Notes: generated by a model not told the origin, from the letters alone. Shown: positions 9,707 to 19,220, numbered from the stretch's first letter. The stretch: 64,000 bases of DNA from Ensifer sesbaniae (GCF_013283665.1 NZ_JABEKU010000004.1:124001-188000); one strand, 5' to 3'. Numbers and translations: made by a program.

Positions 9707-9749
9707 GTTAATTTTTTGAACCTCATTTGTGGACGAAAAAATTAACATG
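9704..9749. repeat. Perfect 14-bp inverted repeat at the operon start
   Basis: CATGTTAATTTTTT (9704-9717) is followed 18 bases later by its exact reverse complement AAAAAATTAACATG (9736-9749). The AT-rich arms contain the two candidate start codons of the downstream gene. The position suggests an operator for the XRE protein or an mRNA stem blocking translation. Confidence 0.75.
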
Positions 9750-9965
9750 GTCAAGCCTCGCTGAAGCGATTGCGTTTGACCTAGACATGTTCTTCGTCGC
9801 CGCCTGTTGAACCGGTTCACATCGGCGTCCCGCAACGTTGCATAAAGGATCGTTTGTACACCCATTGCACACGCCGCAGAAAACGCAATCAAATCAGTTG
9901 CCGAAAGCCGCTCCCGGGCACGATTGCATAGTCGATGAACTGCATGCCTAATTACACAACGGGGC

Positions 9966-10380
9966 ATGATGGGCGAGCAGATCGGATACGCAAGGGTTTC
10001 CACCGTCGAACAGAACCTCGATATGCAACAGCGCGCTCTCAAAGCAGCGGCGGGATGCTCGAGGATATTCACCGACAGGATCGGCGGGGGCGCTGTGATA
10101 AAGCCCGGCCTTGAGGACGCGCTTCGCTATCTTCGCGCCGGCGATACGCTGTGCATCTGGCGTCTCGATCGCCTTTCGCGATCCCTGCATGACCTGCTCG
10201 CGCTCGCGGAGTGCTTGCACATGCAAGAGATCGGTCTGCATTCCATTACGGAACTCATCGACACCACCAGGCCCAATGGCCGGCTGTTCTTCTCGCTGGT
10301 GCCTTCGCGCAGTTCGAGCGCGACGTAATTCAGCAGTGCCCCCCGAAGGTCTCGCCGCCCTCCAAGCGAATTGTTTCCTG
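9966..10380 (+). pseudogene. Truncated serine resolvase (Tn3-type tnpR)
   Basis: The first 110 residues match the catalytic domain of resolvases/invertases: IGYARVSTVEQNLDMQ with the catalytic Ser, then IWRLDRLSRSLHDLL and PNGRLFF. Near 10300 a one-base shift moves the conserved AFAQFERDVIQ into another frame, and that frame stops at about 10380, before the DNA-binding helix-turn-helix. The gene is therefore inactive and marks an old transposon. Confidence 0.8.
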
Positions 10381-10438
10381 ACGCGTACTTCTGGGCAAAC
10401 GTCTCTGGGAGGAGTGCTGTTTTCCGGGATCGCGTATC

Positions 10439-10888
10439 TCAGGCGCTTCCATGTACGGGCATAGGGGGGCGCCTCTCAATTCGTACTTTTAAATCCGCCA
10501 AGGTCCCTGCAGGGATAAGACCCTTCGACTGGACAACATCATCTGTGGCGAAAACCGGTTCGATAACCGGTCGGCAGCACTGGAAATGTGAAGCAGCCTC
10601 GCCAATATCTATTGATGGAGAATGATATGACTCGCTTCCTTCATTTCCGGCAAGAACGATTTTCCCGCCAAGGGGCTGTGGGTGCCGGTCAAAAAGTGTG
10701 AAGGCTCTTAGCCCCTCCCGCAGTCCTTTCTCATCTACGAATAGCCAATGCGACTCGTCAAAGCGGATCAGTTGAGTAACCGTGCAACCGAGCAAGTCAC
10801 TAATCGGCTTATAGGTGACGGCCCCGACAAGCTCTACAGCTCGAAAGAGCGCAGTTTCCGGATCCAAGACATAAACTACATTCTCCAT
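10439..10888 (-). CDS. DUF3846-like plasmid protein
   Basis: A 149-residue protein from ATG 10888, which has GAGGAG 7 bases upstream. It begins MENVVYVLDPETALFRAVEL and contains LLGCTVTQLIRFDESHWLFVDEKGL and HPQPLGGKIVLAGNEG. This layout resembles DUF3846 proteins of plasmids and phages, whose role is unknown. A fully open frame extends further upstream (to 10990) but lacks a good start. The last 30 residues are less typical and may be altered. Confidence 0.5.
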   Translation of the reverse strand: MENVVYVLDPETALFRAVELVGAVTYKPISDLLGCTVTQLIRFDESHWLFVDEKGLREGLRAFTLFDRHPQPLGGKIVLAGNEGSESYHSPSIDIGEAASHFQCCRPVIEPVFATDDVVQSKGLIPAGTLADLKVRIERRPPMPVHGSA

Positions 10889-11701
10889 CTTACTCTCCTC
10901 GTGGTGAAGCGGTCTCACGCTCGTCAACCCGATCAAGCTGCGACTGGTGCACGTCAGGTGCTTGGCTAAACCATTCCGCGAGATAAGCAAAATCGATTAT
11001 CTTAATGGCACGCATTCGTGCCGTGGGTGCGCCACGTGGTTTTCGCCGCGCAGCGAAGGCGTTGAGCCTTGGCGCCTCAGATAGGTGCCCCCGCGAATCA
11101 TCGTGTCTGATTTGGTGACACGCCGCAAAGGCTGCGTACTGCTTTTCACGACACAGCACCTTGCAACCGCATCCGGACGTACAAACCTCGGTCGCTGTCG
11201 CTGTTTCCGTCCGCGTCATACCTGTGCGACAAATGGCCCTGAACTGCGGCGGGAGGACCGCCTTGCTCAGCCAGCGCCGAAGCGCCTCCATACGCTGCCA
11301 AAAACGACCCTAACCATTCTGGTTTGTGGAAAAGCTGGATAAGATCCAAAAACCGAAACCTTGATTCAATTCCTACCGGGCTTTCGCGATTGATAATCAC
11401 AAGCCACCGCAAAGCGGCGTAGCGACCGCAAGGCAATGGCCAGCATCGGGGGGGCACGCGCCACTTTGCTGCAGGGGTTCAGGAGCACCTGAGATCGTTT
11501 CTCCGTGGGTGCACCACAAGTCAGCTTCTAAGTCACGCCACCCAAAGACTCGCTGTCGGCGACTCCCTGGCTAGGGCGCTCGGCCCAGGCGCGCTCAAGA
11601 AGAGCCACGCCTTGGTGGGATGGCGCCCGGCTCGTGTCCACTGTCATCTCAACACTGCCGTCCTTCGACGGCAGGTCCGTTGCAGTTCTTGCTAGGCCGC
11701 G
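10889..11701. other. No recognisable gene
   Basis: Only short open frames without family features on either strand. The region is probably decayed accessory DNA. Confidence 0.4.
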
Positions 11702-11956
11702 ATGGTCTGCACCATGCAGTCGTTCGTGCCATCATCGGAATTAGCGAAACGCGCTGGAGGCAAAAACAGCTACCGCGACACCTTGATGCTCTTGCTTCCG
11801 TTCGCCAGCAATCATGCGGCGCGCGCGATCGATCGAATGTCGGTCGAAGATTTGACCGCGTCAATCATCCGTCAGTTCATTGATCACCTGAGCGAGGGGC
11901 AGACAGAGGGGCAGACAAAGGCCTTCAGAAGCGGCCTTCGGAGTCAACTCTGGTGA
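11702..11956 (+). pseudogene. N-terminal fragment of a tyrosine recombinase
   Basis: The translated segment SYRDTLMLLLPFASNHAARA, continuing into MSVEDLTASIIRQFIDHL, matches the N-terminal core-binding domain of phage-integrase-type recombinases common on rhizobial plasmids. The catalytic domain (R..HxxR..Y) is missing. A separate C-terminal piece of such an enzyme occurs at 44590-44760. Confidence 0.6.
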
Positions 11957-11989
11957 GGGTTCCCACGGTACCGACCGGGGCGAAAGCCC

Positions 11990-12330
11990 CCTCCGCAAGG
12001 CCCAAACGGCCGAGTGCAGCAGCCTACGCGTGGAGCAAGCTCACGCTCGCGTGCGACGTGTGCAACGGAAACAAGGGAGACTACAACACTGACGATCCCA
12101 GGACGGTCGCAGGACGCACTCATTGAACCGTATGTGGACGATCCGGCCGAGCATCTCCTTCATGCGCGAAGTCGTCGTTGCGCGGCCGGACAGCACGAGG
12201 GCGAAGCTGACTGAGGCCGTAATCAAGCTCTCCCGGCTCGAGTTCCTCGAAAGGAGGCGCGAGCGAATGGCGTTCATTGACGGACTCGTCCAGACTAGTA
12301 CAAGCACTTCAGGAGGCTGCCCTTTCTTAA
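11990..12330 (+). pseudogene. HNH endonuclease remnant
   Basis: Three plus-strand frames in sequence give YAWSKLTLACDVCNGNKGDY, then DALIEPYVDDPAEHLLHA, then ARPDSTRAKLTEAVIKLSRL. Together these are the conserved tail of an HNH nuclease (CDVCN...KGD and the PYVDDP segment). At least two frameshifts separate them, so the gene is dead. HNH nucleases of this type often belong to defence or mobile elements. Confidence 0.6.
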
Positions 12331-12792
12331 GCTTTCCCAAAGGCGCCTCGTCACTTCAGCCACGGCGCTCGGATAGTCGAGGCTAACCCTTCGGATTCCG
12401 AGACGGGTGTAAAGCTCCTTTAGCGAGGTGCCGTCCAACCTCTTGGCGGAAGCTCGCGACTATCTCCTGCACCCTGTCTCCGGCCAGACTGGAATCGTGG
12501 TCGCGAATCCGAGGACCTCTCGAAGGATCTTTCGCTTAGTCGCCCAAGCGCCGGTCATGATCAGTGCAGACCTATCAGCGTCACCTGCCAGCATGGCGCG
12601 CTTGACACAATAGCGTGTCGGGTAGGTCACAACGCGACAGAAGGGGAGGGCGCATTTGGCCACGAGTAGATAGTTCAAGCCCAACACACGAAGTGCGCTT
12701 GGAGCACGACAAGCTTTTTTCGGCAGATTGAGCATAACTTCCAAGAACGGCTTAGCTGCCCGGCCGTACGACAGGTCAACGTAATTTCGCAT

Positions 12793-12808
12793 CGTTCGAC
12801 GATCGACA
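12793..12808. promoter_or_regulatory. Degenerate NifA box (CGT-N10-ACA)
   Basis: The position equivalent to the exact TGT-N10-ACA of copy B (24528) reads CGTTCGACGATCGACA here, with the first T replaced by C. It lies about 75 bases upstream of the -24/-12 element. Confidence 0.4.
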
Positions 12809-12872
12809 AATGTCCGGCTACGGTGCCGTTGGTTCGAATGATTTCCCTTGTATCTAAATGAGTTTTTTCATT

Positions 12873-12888
12873 TGGCACGCACATTGCT
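12873..12888 (+). promoter_or_regulatory. Sigma-54 promoter of the CVNH gene
   Basis: TGGCACGCACATTGCT matches the -24/-12 consensus fully, with GG-N10-GC spacing. It is 105 bases upstream of the CVNH start codon. Confidence 0.8.
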
Positions 12889-12992
12889 CTCTGTTATCCG
12901 CAAACGCGTCACGGACACGCTGGACGCGAATTGGAACTTTGCTATCGATTAATCGTAGCAAATCGCCACGCATTTAGATATGGAGGTTCAAA

Positions 12993-13379
12993 ATGAAATT
13001 CGTCATCGCATCAGCGCTTTTCACCCTGACCGCAACCGCCGCGATCGCCAGTAGCAGCACCTTCCAGAACACCTGTTCCAACATCAGTTTCCAGTACACC
13101 GACGACGGTGGCGCCGAAATTTCCGCAACTTGCCTTCGTGCCGATGGTTCGCCGAACAGAACCAGTATTGCCATGCCCGCCATCGCCAACGTCGACGGCG
13201 CTCTGAAGCTGGAGGGCGACAGCGCGTCGTTCCAGAAGTCCTGCGGCAGCATCGAACTTGCCCCATCCATCGGTGGCGTCACGTTGAACGCAAGCTGCCG
13301 CGATACCTCCGGCGCCTTTCACGCCTCGTCGATCCCGATTGACGGCATTCAAAACAGTGACGGCACCCTGACCAATTAA
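12993..13379 (+). CDS. Exported cyanovirin-N homology (CVNH) lectin
   Basis: A 128-residue protein. Residues 1-20 are a clear Sec signal peptide (MKFVIASALFTLTATAAIAS). The rest is one CVNH domain made of two repeats. The first has FQNTCSNISF then ATCLRADGSPNRTSI. The second has FQKSCGSIEL then ASCRDTSGAFHASSI, including the paired cysteines. CVNH proteins are small carbohydrate-binding proteins, often specific for mannose-type glycans. GGAGG lies 6 bases before ATG 12993. A consensus sigma-54 promoter in repeat copy A precedes it, so expression in nodules is likely. A secreted lectin could bind plant or bacterial surface glycans, but the ligand is unknown. Confidence 0.85.
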   Translation: MKFVIASALFTLTATAAIASSSTFQNTCSNISFQYTDDGGAEISATCLRADGSPNRTSIAMPAIANVDGALKLEGDSASFQKSCGSIELAPSIGGVTLNASCRDTSGAFHASSIPIDGIQNSDGTLTN

Positions 13380-13904
13380 ACAAGCCGGACACGCCGATTA
13401 AGTATTGCGAGAAGGTGGCCATCAGGCGCAAAATGCTTCCAGTCCGATGGTTAGGTCTTGCGTGTGTTGGCGAAGCTGTAAGTGCGGGCGCGATCGGCAC
13501 GCCGGCGCTTGTGCGCTCATAGCGTCGATCGCTCCGCGGGTGTAGTGGACGCAGTCTCAGAAGGCACGAGACTGCGGCCATGTCGAGAAAAAGCGATGGT
13601 TCATCTTCGTCGATTCGACCCTTCGCGCGTTGTCGAAGATGCGCGGCCTGTCGGACCACACAGTTGCCCCCGAGAACAAAGAGTTGTCGCAATGTTCGCT
13701 CACCATACTCGATGTCGCGCCAATTTCTGTTTTCCGCCAGGTGATCGCTGGAGCGGTGTCGGGCCGGGCTAGGCGGAAAAGTCTCGTCCTCTCCTGAAGG
13801 TCGACGCTGCCGGAGCCAACGCCGCGCAGTCACAGAACTTACGTCTGTGATTGTGGCACGCCGCCGAGCATCTCGCTCTTCCAGGGTACGGCGCGCTATT
13901 TCAT
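13380..13904. other. No recognisable gene
   Basis: Open frames here are short or GC-driven and match no family I know. I see no promoter or repeat. Confidence 0.35.
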
Positions 13905-14215
13905 TGTCACGTCACCTGATCCTGTCCTCCAGTGGTGGCAGAGTATGAGCCGCCATGGCGAGTGCTACGCGAGTTGCCTTCGGCAGAGTGTTCTCAACAT
14001 CGTCACGCATTCCCTGAAACCCGCAACGTGCGGTAGCCTTGGGCAGTGATGAAGCCGTACTTGGTGGCCACGCAGCGAGTTGATAATCTGCGCCGCTGTC
14101 GCACCAGTAAGTCCCGCGCAATGGAGACTATGCACACAGCTACTTGGCTTGACGGAATACAAGTTGCGCCGCGACAGCGGAACATTTTGACATAGATCAG
14201 AGGCATGGAAGAGCG
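13905..14215 (-). mobile_element. IS110-family transposase fragment
   Basis: Minus-strand pieces in two frames resemble the middle of IS110 transposases: ARDLLVRQRRRL, KYGFITAQGYRTLRV, and ENTLPKATRVALAM with LPPLEDRI. Several frame breaks are present. Neither catalytic end is preserved. Confidence 0.5.
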
Positions 14216-14263
14216 CGGCAGTTACGGAGCTAACATCAGGATGAGAGACGCTATGCTAGGTGT

Positions 14264-14600
14264 TTAGTCCCCGCATTTGCTCGAGCGGATCGCGGGTGAT
14301 GTGTGCAGTCTGGCGTCCGCCTCATTTCGACCAAGCCGACGCCGTGGAAATACGACCTTTTCGTCGGCTACTCTAAACTTCCGCGGAAGTCTCTGCTTGC
14401 GGATACCACGTTCCCGGCATTGTTGCACAGCATACCGCCCAAAGCGTATCAGCCGCGTCTTATCCGAGTGCAGTTGCAAGCCAAAATGGGCGAGACGCTC
14501 CCGCAGTGCCTGTAGGAAGCGCTGCACCTTTCCTTCGTACTGGAATCCTCGGGTTCGAGCCAGCAGAACCGGCCAGGAATGGTGTTGTGGTGCCCCGGAA
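14264..14600 (-). pseudogene. Group II intron reverse transcriptase fragment
   Basis: The minus strand encodes FQYEGKVQRFLQALRERLAH followed by FGLQLHSDKTRLIRFGRYA, a conserved segment of group II intron reverse transcriptase/maturase (ltrA) proteins. Both ends are missing and the distal part is out of frame. The intron RNA structure was not recognisable. Confidence 0.7.
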
Positions 14601-14634
14601 CCATAAACGCACACCTCGAAACCTTGGTCGGATG

Positions 14635-14730
14635 TTTGACAATGTCCGGAATGAGCCAATGTGGTTCAGAGCGATCATGTTGTTCGTAAATGAGTTTCTC
14701 GTTTGGCATGGCACGTGCAGGTCAAAAGGA
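14635..14730. repeat. Promoter-bearing repeat, diverged copy C
   Basis: About 95 bases align to the promoter end of copies A and B: GACAATGTCCGG, GTAAATGAGTTTCTCGTTTGGCA. It precedes the multicopper oxidase/tyrosinase operon. The upstream two thirds of the repeat are not recognisable. Confidence 0.55.
14704..14719 (+). promoter_or_regulatory. Sigma-54-type promoter upstream of the melanin operon
   Basis: TGGCATGGCACGTGCA has correct GG-N10-GC spacing, with one mismatch in the -12 box (GTGC for TTGC). It lies about 255 bases before the oxidase start. No exact TGT-N10-ACA was found upstream; the nearest is TGT-N10-AAC around 14586. Tyrosinase on the R. etli symbiotic plasmid is known to depend on NifA and RpoN, which agrees with this site. 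Confidence 0.55.
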
Positions 14731-14777
14731 GGACGACACGTGTCTACACTTCTTACGATGATCCGAGGAGATGAACC

Positions 14778-14885
14778 ATGTCGAAACTGCGCACCGCAAA
14801 GTTGCCGAGGTTTGGACAAAACAGGCTGTTGGTGATGGCACCTCAGCCCGACCGAGGACTTCGATACAATGCAAGGATGAACTAA
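14778..14885 (+). CDS. Possible 35-residue leader peptide
   Basis: ATG 14778 has CGAGGAG 7-10 bases upstream and opens MSKLRTAKLPRFGQNRLLVM and so on, a 35-residue basic peptide. It lies between the sigma-54 promoter and the oxidase gene. The ribosome binding site is good, but there is no family support. Confidence 0.25.
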   Translation: MSKLRTAKLPRFGQNRLLVMAPQPDRGLRYNARMN

Positions 14886-14974
14886 TATTCAAGACTTCGG
14901 TTGGGGGCCTGTCTGGTTATAGCAGTGCTGTCCGTCTCACTCTTGCACGATAATTTTGGGTTTGGGAGGTTTGT

Positions 14975-16924
14975 TTGTTTGTATCTCACAAATTCTCGCT
15001 CTTTGGTGTGGCGAGCGTTCTTTCGGCCATTCATGTGCTATCGGCTCTCGCTCAAGAGTCCAGGGCTATCAGCAACCCGCCGGCCTACATATTGGAGCCG
15101 GTCGCCAAAGGGCGGGCAAAGCTGGAAAGCTTCGCGCGGGACCGGGCGACTTTTCCGGGCGAGGTTCTGCTCGATATGAACGTCACATACCTCGACCGCC
15201 AGATCTACAATCCGGCCACCGGGCGCCATGACCGGGTGCGGCTCCGCGGCTATCAGGACGTCCGCGAAGCCAGCCCATCCGGTGCCCACACGCCGCTGGT
15301 GGGGCCGACCATCGATGTGCGCCCGGGCGAGACGGTGCGGGTAATGCTGAACAACAAGCTCCCGCAGGATTCGACCTGCGGCATCGGCGGCGGCAGTGCC
15401 AATACCCCCCACTGCTTCAACGGTACGAACCTGCATTCTCACGGTCTCTGGGTAAATCCGTCGGGCAACGGCGACAACGTGCTGGTTTCGATCCGCCCCG
15501 GCATCACGTTCCAATATGAATACAACATTCCCGCCGACCATCCGGCGGGCACCTTCTGGTATCACCCGCACCTGCATGGATCGACCGCGTTGCAGGTGTC
15601 GAGCGGCATGTCCGGAGCGCTGATCATCCGTGGCGACCGCATGCCGACGCCGACCGAAACCGGCGATATCGACCGCCTGCTGAAGCAGCCGGACGGCGCC
15701 GATATCGCCGAGCGGGTCCTGGTGCTGCAGCAGATTCAATATGCCTGCACCGACAGCAACGGCGGCATCACCTATGATTGCCAGCCAGGGCAGGTGGGGG
15801 GAATCGAAACCTACGACGAGTTCGGACCCGGCACCTGGCCCGCCTCGGGCCGCTTTACCAGCATCAACGGTCAGGTGCTGGGCCAGTTGGCGCCGACATT
15901 GGCTGGATCGGTCGAGCGCTGGCGGTTCGTCCATGCCGGAGTTCGCGACATTATCAATTTCGAGATCCGGCGGAAGACCGGCACGGCCGCGTTGCGTGCG
16001 CTGACCGCCGCCGACACCGATAAATGGATCGACCAGAATTGCGGCAAGGATGCCATCCCCTATGGCGTGGTGGCGCAGGACGGGTTGACGATGGCGCAGG
16101 TGCAGATGCGGCAGCAGGCGGTCCTGCAGCCGGGCTACAGGCTTGACGCGCTGGTGGTGCTGCCTGGAGCGGGCGACTATTGCCTCGTCGATGCCGCCGC
16201 GCCGGCAGCGGCCAGCGTCAACCAGCTTGCGCCGAGCCGCCGCCTTCTCGGCATCGTCACGGCAGTGGAAGGCAATGCCGTCAATGGCGAGATTGGCACC
16301 TATCTCAAGGATTGGCTTATCGCGGCGGCCGAGCGCACGATGGCGCCCGATATTGTCGGCAAGGTCATCGACGACCTCAAGAACGATATGCGGCTTTCAA
16401 GCTTTGTGCCGCATCCGGACATCGAAGCGGGCGAGGTCACGGGCGAGCAGCAACTGGTGTTCAATATCGACGTGAAGCAGCCGGGCGGCACCTTCTTCGA
16501 GATCAACGGCCAGCCCTATGATGCCAACCGCATCGACCGGACGCTGCCGCTGGACGGCGTGGACGAGTGGACGCTCAGGTCGGATTTCGTCAGCCATCCT
16601 TTCCATATCCATGTCAATCCGTTCCAGATCATCAAGATTGTCGATGCGGCCGGCAATGATGTCAGCGCCCTTGGGGCGGACGACGACGGCGATCCGCAAT
16701 ATCCAGGACTGAAGAATGTCTGGAAGGACACGCTGTGGATCAAGAACCCCGGCACCGACCCTTCGACGCGCTACACGATTGCCGTGCGGACGCGCTACCA
16801 GCGCTACATCGGCGAGTTCGTTCTGCATTGCCACATTCTCGACCATGAGGACCAGGGAATGATGCAGAACGTCAGGATCACCCTGCCGGACGGCCATGGC
16901 GGCACCGTTACCGGCCATCACTAG
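14975..16924 (+). CDS. Exported multicopper oxidase
   Basis: A 649-residue cupredoxin-type oxidase with all four copper motifs: HSHG (about residue 151), HPHLHG (about 196), HPFHIHVN (about 545) and HCHILDHEDQGMM (about 620). It begins with a hydrophobic signal sequence (LFGVASVLSAIHVLSALAQ). The start is TTG 14975, supported by GGGAGG 5 bases upstream. Such enzymes oxidise phenols or metal ions using oxygen. Its place ahead of tyrosinase suggests a shared role in phenol oxidation or melanin formation outside the cytoplasm. A sigma-54-type element lies upstream. The substrate cannot be told from sequence. Confidence 0.85.
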   Translation: MFVSHKFSLFGVASVLSAIHVLSALAQESRAISNPPAYILEPVAKGRAKLESFARDRATFPGEVLLDMNVTYLDRQIYNPATGRHDRVRLRGYQDVREASPSGAHTPLVGPTIDVRPGETVRVMLNNKLPQDSTCGIGGGSANTPHCFNGTNLHSHGLWVNPSGNGDNVLVSIRPGITFQYEYNIPADHPAGTFWYHPHLHGSTALQVSSGMSGALIIRGDRMPTPTETGDIDRLLKQPDGADIAERVLVLQQIQYACTDSNGGITYDCQPGQVGGIETYDEFGPGTWPASGRFTSINGQVLGQLAPTLAGSVERWRFVHAGVRDIINFEIRRKTGTAALRALTAADTDKWIDQNCGKDAIPYGVVAQDGLTMAQVQMRQQAVLQPGYRLDALVVLPGAGDYCLVDAAAPAAASVNQLAPSRRLLGIVTAVEGNAVNGEIGTYLKDWLIAAAERTMAPDIVGKVIDDLKNDMRLSSFVPHPDIEAGEVTGEQQLVFNIDVKQPGGTFFEINGQPYDANRIDRTLPLDGVDEWTLRSDFVSHPFHIHVNPFQIIKIVDAAGNDVSALGADDDGDPQYPGLKNVWKDTLWIKNPGTDPSTRYTIAVRTRYQRYIGEFVLHCHILDHEDQGMMQNVRITLPDGHGGTVTGHH

Positions 16925-16934
16925 AGCATTTTGT

Positions 16935-16956
16935 CGCCAGGTGGAATTACCTGGCG
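16935..16956. repeat. Perfect hairpin between oxidase and next gene
   Basis: CGCCAGGT-GGAATT-ACCTGGCG is a perfect 8-bp inverted repeat with a 6-base loop, just after the oxidase stop. It resembles the short intergenic palindromes common in rhizobia (TAGAGC followed by a GGAAT-loop hairpin). With no T run it is not a classic terminator. Confidence 0.6.
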
Positions 16957-17027
16957 TCGCAGAAATGTTTTAAAAACAAAGACATAGAGCGGCGGCGCGA
17001 AGGCGTGTGAGCCATTGGGAGGAAGTT

Positions 17028-17420
17028 ATGAGCTTCGTCGGCACCTGGAGTTATCGCAGCCTGATCAACAATCCCGACCTGTCGGCCGATTTCAGCACCC
17101 TGGAATTCGGCCAGGGAACGCTGGTGCTGACCGAGGTGGCGGCGGGCCGGATTGGCGGAACCATCGGCGGGCCCGGCTGGTCGTTGGAACTGGCCGGCGC
17201 AGTGCGGATGGGCGACCCGGTCGAACTCAAATTCATCGGAAAGGGCGAGGTGGCTGGAGAGCCCTGGGTCTACAGTTATCGCGGCTACGTCGTGCCGAAC
17301 TGGCCGAACGGCGTCGATCAGAGAGATGCGATTGTCGGCAGCATCGTCCGCGACATCGCCCATTCGCACGGGACTGCTACGGCCGGCTACGTCGCCTCCT
17401 GGTATGCCGTGCGGCAGTGA
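17028..17420 (+). CDS. Hypothetical protein of the melanin operon
   Basis: A 130-residue protein from ATG 17028, which has GGGAGG 7 bases upstream; a GTG at 17007 is also in frame. It has the look of a small beta-barrel: FVGTWSYRSLINNP, LEFGQGTLVLTEVAAGRIGG and ASWYAVR at the end. No signal peptide. It lies between the multicopper oxidase and tyrosinase genes and is probably co-transcribed. Function unknown; a chaperone or caddie-like role for the copper enzymes is possible but only inferred from position. Confidence 0.65.
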   Translation: MSFVGTWSYRSLINNPDLSADFSTLEFGQGTLVLTEVAAGRIGGTIGGPGWSLELAGAVRMGDPVELKFIGKGEVAGEPWVYSYRGYVVPNWPNGVDQRDAIVGSIVRDIAHSHGTATAGYVASWYAVRQ

Positions 17421-17484
17421 TGCTCCACCCCTTGCCTGAAGCTGCAAGACATTCGGACCAACACCTGTTCAGGGGATAATCTCG

Positions 17485-19095
17485 ATGACACGCACGCGAT
17501 TTCTGACGGTTTCACGCCGCTCTTTCGTCAAAGGCACAGCCGCTGTCGCCGGTACAGCCCTTTTCGCGCCGAGCATTCTGCGGGCGGCGACCAAGCATAG
17601 GCGCAAGAACATGACCAGCGCCGGCGGGCAGAAGGATCTGCAAACGTACATGGATGCCGTCACCGCGATGATGAAGCTTCCGCCTTCGGACCCGCGCAAC
17701 TGGTACCGCAATGCCTTCATCCACCTGATGGATTGCCCCCATGGCGACTGGTGGTTCACCAGTTGGCACCGCGGCTATCTTGGCTATTTCGAGGAGACCT
17801 GCCGCGAACTGAGCGGCAATGCGGATTTCGCCCTGCCATATTGGGACTGGACGGCCAATCCCGAGGTGCTGCCACCGCTGTTCGGCACGATTCTCGATCC
17901 CGTCAACAGCGCCGACTATATTCCTGACCACAACCGCTTCCAGGAGATCATGCAGGCGCCGATCAAGGCCTATTGGGACAGTCTCAGCCCCGCACAATTG
18001 GAGCAGCAGAAGCTGCGCAGCTACCCGGATTTCGATGCGCTGTGGAGCGATGCGATGGCGAGCTTCGCCAACCGGCCGAACGCCCGCTTCCTGACGGCGC
18101 AGAATCCGAAACTCAATCCCGCCACCCAAACTGCGGTCGACATCGACACCATCAAGGCGTCGCTGGCGCCGACAACATTCGCCAATGACGCGGGCGCTCC
18201 GGGTCTCGCTTTCAACAGTCCGGTATCGTCCAGCCACCAGGTGGCACCGGTCGGCTTCTCCATTCTCGAAGGCCAGCCGCATAACCGCGTGCATATGAGC
18301 GTCGGTGGCCAGAGCGCTCCCTATGGGCTGATGTCACAGAACCTGTCGCCGATCGATCCGGTTTTCTTCCTGCATCATTGCAACATCGACCGGCTGTGGG
18401 ATGTCTGGACCCGCAAGCAGCAGGCGATGGGCCTGCCCGTCGGGCCGACGGCTGACCAACAGGCGCAGTACGATCCGGAACCCTACCTCTTCTATGTCAA
18501 GGCTGACGGCAGCCCTGTGACCGACAAGACAAGGGCCGCCGATTACCTCGCAATCGGCGCCTTTGACTATGACTATGAGCCTGGCAGCGGCGAAGAGGTC
18601 ATCCCGGTTGCAACCGCCGGTCGCGCGAGCCCCATTCCGGTGTTGGAAGCAGCCGTGCCTTCGTCCGCGGCCGTGGCGATAGACAAACCGGCGACCGCCA
18701 AGCTCACGGTTTCGAAGGAACTGGTGGATGTTGCCACAAAGCCTTCGGAACAGTCGCGTCAATTCGCGAAGGTCAGCATCGCGCCGCCGATGGACGTTGG
18801 CGGGTTGAATTTCCTCGTTTTCATTTTCCCCGAGGGAACGACGCCTGATCTCAACCCGGACCGGCCGGATTTCGCCGGCAGCTTCGAGTTCTTCGGGGTT
18901 CGCCATCATCATACCGACACGGTCAGTTTCACCATACCTATCGACAAGGCGCTCGACAGGCTGATCGACGATGGTAGGCTCAAAGCGGGCGAACCTATCG
19001 ACTTCGCCGTTGTGGTCGCAGAAGCGGGCAAACGTCTCGAGGGCAGCATGCCGGCCAAGGCACAGCTGATCGACATTCAGGTAGGATCGTTCTGA
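17485..19095 (+). CDS. melA: Tyrosinase (melanin synthesis), Tat-exported
   Basis: A 536-residue type-3 copper protein. Residues 8-34 form a Tat signal with SRRSFVKG and a hydrophobic core. The CuA site includes His in FIHLMDCPHGDWWFTSWHRG (residues 73-93). The CuB site includes GQPHNRVHM (about 269) and DPVFFLHHCNIDRLW (about 289). The last 150 residues form a C-terminal beta domain with FFGVRHHHTD, like plant-type polyphenol oxidases. It oxidises monophenols and diphenols to quinones, leading to melanin. In rhizobia, tyrosinase is carried on symbiotic plasmids and helps against plant phenolics. It sits in an operon with the multicopper oxidase and two small proteins. Confidence 0.85.
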   Translation: MTRTRFLTVSRRSFVKGTAAVAGTALFAPSILRAATKHRRKNMTSAGGQKDLQTYMDAVTAMMKLPPSDPRNWYRNAFIHLMDCPHGDWWFTSWHRGYLGYFEETCRELSGNADFALPYWDWTANPEVLPPLFGTILDPVNSADYIPDHNRFQEIMQAPIKAYWDSLSPAQLEQQKLRSYPDFDALWSDAMASFANRPNARFLTAQNPKLNPATQTAVDIDTIKASLAPTTFANDAGAPGLAFNSPVSSSHQVAPVGFSILEGQPHNRVHMSVGGQSAPYGLMSQNLSPIDPVFFLHHCNIDRLWDVWTRKQQAMGLPVGPTADQQAQYDPEPYLFYVKADGSPVTDKTRAADYLAIGAFDYDYEPGSGEEVIPVATAGRASPIPVLEAAVPSSAAVAIDKPATAKLTVSKELVDVATKPSEQSRQFAKVSIAPPMDVGGLNFLVFIFPEGTTPDLNPDRPDFAGSFEFFGVRHHHTDTVSFTIPIDKALDRLIDDGRLKAGEPIDFAVVVAEAGKRLEGSMPAKAQLIDIQVGSF

Positions 19096-19220
19096 GCCGC
19101 TCGAGGCGGCGGACCGCCACGGTTTTGGGTCATGCCGTTGGTCGCAGACACGCTCGCGGTGTTTTTGCAATGCCGGCAAAGGGAGAACGGCAGCGCGCCT
19201 GCTGCGGGATTTAAGCAGAG

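Larger units (their letters stand above)
12596..12915. repeat. Promoter-bearing repeat, copy A
   Basis: About 320 bases similar throughout to 24329-24650 (copy B), same orientation. The shared blocks include GGCTTAGCTGCCCGGCC, TTCGACGATCGACAAAT, GTATCTAAATGAGTTTTT and the -24/-12 element. It ends about 75 bases before the CVNH gene. A shorter, more diverged copy C lies at 14635-14730. Confidence 0.8.
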
